Assembly (NCBI RefSeq): GCF_003367505.1
Contig: NZ_PXXX01000008.1
Coordinates: forward strand, 62,001-126,000
Direction of reading: 5' to 3'
DNA length: 64,000 nucleotides
From: Lysinibacillus capsici
GTDB taxonomy: Bacteria > Bacillota > Bacilli > Bacillales_A > Planococcaceae
The notes under the pieces were generated by a model. That model was given only the letters and a program-made list of their open reading frames with translations, was not told the origin of the DNA and did no database searches. The position numbers were made by a program, and so were the translations under genes. Below are positions 63,274 to 64,000 of the stretch, in pieces (position 1 is the first letter of the stretch; each line of letters begins with the position of its first letter).

Positions 63274-63912
63274 ATGACGAAATTAATGAAATACCCAAGA
63301 AGTTTTCATTTACCATGGAGCAGGGGTTATACCGATGATGATAAAGTTGCTAGAAATGTGAATCATTTTATTGGAAAGGAGGTTGTTGTCACTGAAAAGT
63401 TAGATGGAGAAGGGACAACACTTTACAGAGACTATATGCATGCTAGAAGTATTCATTCAGCCAACCATCCTTCTAGACATTGGGTAAAAACATTTCACGC
63501 GAACTTTGCGTATCGGATTCCAAAGGACTGGCGCTTATGTGGTGAAAATGTTTATGCCAAGCATTCTATTTATTATCAAGGATTAACAAGCTATTTCTAT
63601 TTGTTTAGCATTTGGAATGAAGAAAATATTTGTTTGAGCTGGGATGAAACCGTGGCCTTTGCAGCAGAGTTAGGTATAGAAACAGTGCCCGTTTTATATC
63701 GAGGGATTTTTGACGAAGAACAGATAAAACGTACATTCACTGGAAAATCATTCTTTGAAGGGGAACAAGAGGGGTATGTCATTAGAAATACTAGCTCATT
63801 CCATTACGAAGATTTCCGCTATAATTTAGGGAAATTTGTGAGACCGCAACATGTTCAAACAAGTGAGCATTGGCTACAAGAAGAAATTATTCCAAATAAA
63901 TTAAAATCCTAA
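63274..63912 (+). CDS. Minimal Rnl2-like RNA ligase
   Basis: 212 residues. Nucleotidyltransferase motifs in order: motif I EKLDGEG with nucleophile K42, motif III-like WRLCGENVYAKHSI (about 88-101), motif IV EGYVIRN (about 167-173) and motif V KFVRPQ (about 190). The size covers only the catalytic domain; T4 Rnl2 (334) has an added C-terminal domain. It would adenylylate itself and join 5'-phosphate to 3'-OH RNA ends made by the upstream kinase-HD protein. Start ATG 63274 follows GAAAGGTG. A DNA or tRNA-splicing substrate cannot be ruled out. Confidence 0.82.
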   Translation: MTKLMKYPRSFHLPWSRGYTDDDKVARNVNHFIGKEVVVTEKLDGEGTTLYRDYMHARSIHSANHPSRHWVKTFHANFAYRIPKDWRLCGENVYAKHSIYYQGLTSYFYLFSIWNEENICLSWDETVAFAAELGIETVPVLYRGIFDEEQIKRTFTGKSFFEGEQEGYVIRNTSSFHYEDFRYNLGKFVRPQHVQTSEHWLQEEIIPNKLKS

Positions 63913-64000
63913 CCAATTAAGAAGAGAAGGGACTGAGCACAATGTAATACTATAGCAAGCATTCAATAATCATCTATTACGAGGTAGGTGCAAGGAGTGC
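63913..64000 (+). other. Window edge downstream of RNA ligase
   Basis: No terminator is visible. The last bases include AAGGAG ending at about 63997, a good Shine-Dalgarno sequence, so another plus-strand gene may begin just past the window and could belong to the repair cassette. Confidence 0.35.

Noticed and set aside
62915-63316. 133-codon minus-strand frame over the HD domain and ligase start
   Set aside because: Antisense to two well-supported genes, without a ribosome site or protein motifs.

Overview
The window is AT-rich, densely coded and reads as a chromosomal segment of a spore-forming Bacillales bacterium, most likely of the Lysinibacillus sphaericus/fusiformis group. The strongest anchor is a 396-residue LysM-M14 peptidase at 35965-37155 (minus): length, domain order and the zinc and catalytic residues (H162, E165, H307, E366) fall at the positions known for the L. 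sphaericus gamma-D-glutamyl-L-diamino acid endopeptidase I. A probable gamma-type spore protein, a B. subtilis-like gnt operon with the GntR palindrome, B. cereus-type RsbK/RsbM/RsbY proteins and many TTG/GTG starts behind strong Shine-Dalgarno sequences fit the same group. I see no rRNA, tRNA, IS element, prophage or CRISPR.

Layout. 0.1-3.8 kb: large secreted subtilisin-like protease with a Gly-Asn repeat tail. 4.1-7.4 kb: queuosine precursor operon (queF, queC, queD, queE and a VUT-family transporter) with one preQ1-I riboswitch plus terminator before queF and a second one between queF and queC. 7.5-17.5 kb: MFS exporter, TerA-like protein, Dus, GNAT, zinc-ribbon LRR membrane protein, lipoprotein cyclophilin, a sigma/anti-sigma pair and a stand-alone BRCT protein. 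17.6-24.3 kb: diguanylate cyclase, then gntR-gntK-gntP-gnd. 24.4-33.3 kb: spore-related and unknown small genes, a second sigma/anti-sigma pair, nucleotidyltransferase, mqo behind a folded leader, an ankyrin-SUKH-like protein, and a bactofilin-like pair that shares an operator with a MarR gene. 33.3-37.2 kb: hydrolase, a PadR-HAAS-membrane repeat cassette and the endopeptidase. 37.3-42.1 kb: RsbK-like hybrid kinase, RsbM-like methyltransferase and a convergent RsbY-like REC-PP2C phosphatase. 42.3-54.9 kb: HAAS and PsiE membrane proteins, Eis-like acetyltransferase, three chemoreceptors (two are tandem paralogues), guaC, two VOC proteins and an FG-GAP protein. 55.0-59.5 kb: operon for an acyl-CoA-dehydrogenase-fold flavoprotein plus a polar amino-acid type ABC importer, with a terminator in its leader. 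59.6-61.9 kb: HelD. 62.0-63.9 kb: a two-gene RNA repair cassette, polynucleotide kinase-HD phosphohydrolase followed by a minimal RNA ligase, preceded by a short terminated transcript.

How it fits together. The que genes make and import preQ0/preQ1 for tRNA and shut themselves off through preQ1. The gnt genes import, phosphorylate and oxidise gluconate under GntR. RsbK/M/Y form a stress-signalling relay whose output partners (RsbV, RsbW, sigma factor) are not in the window. The most interesting items are the kinase-HD plus ligase cassette, the serial preQ1 switches, and the MarR/PadR local circuits whose operators can be read directly.
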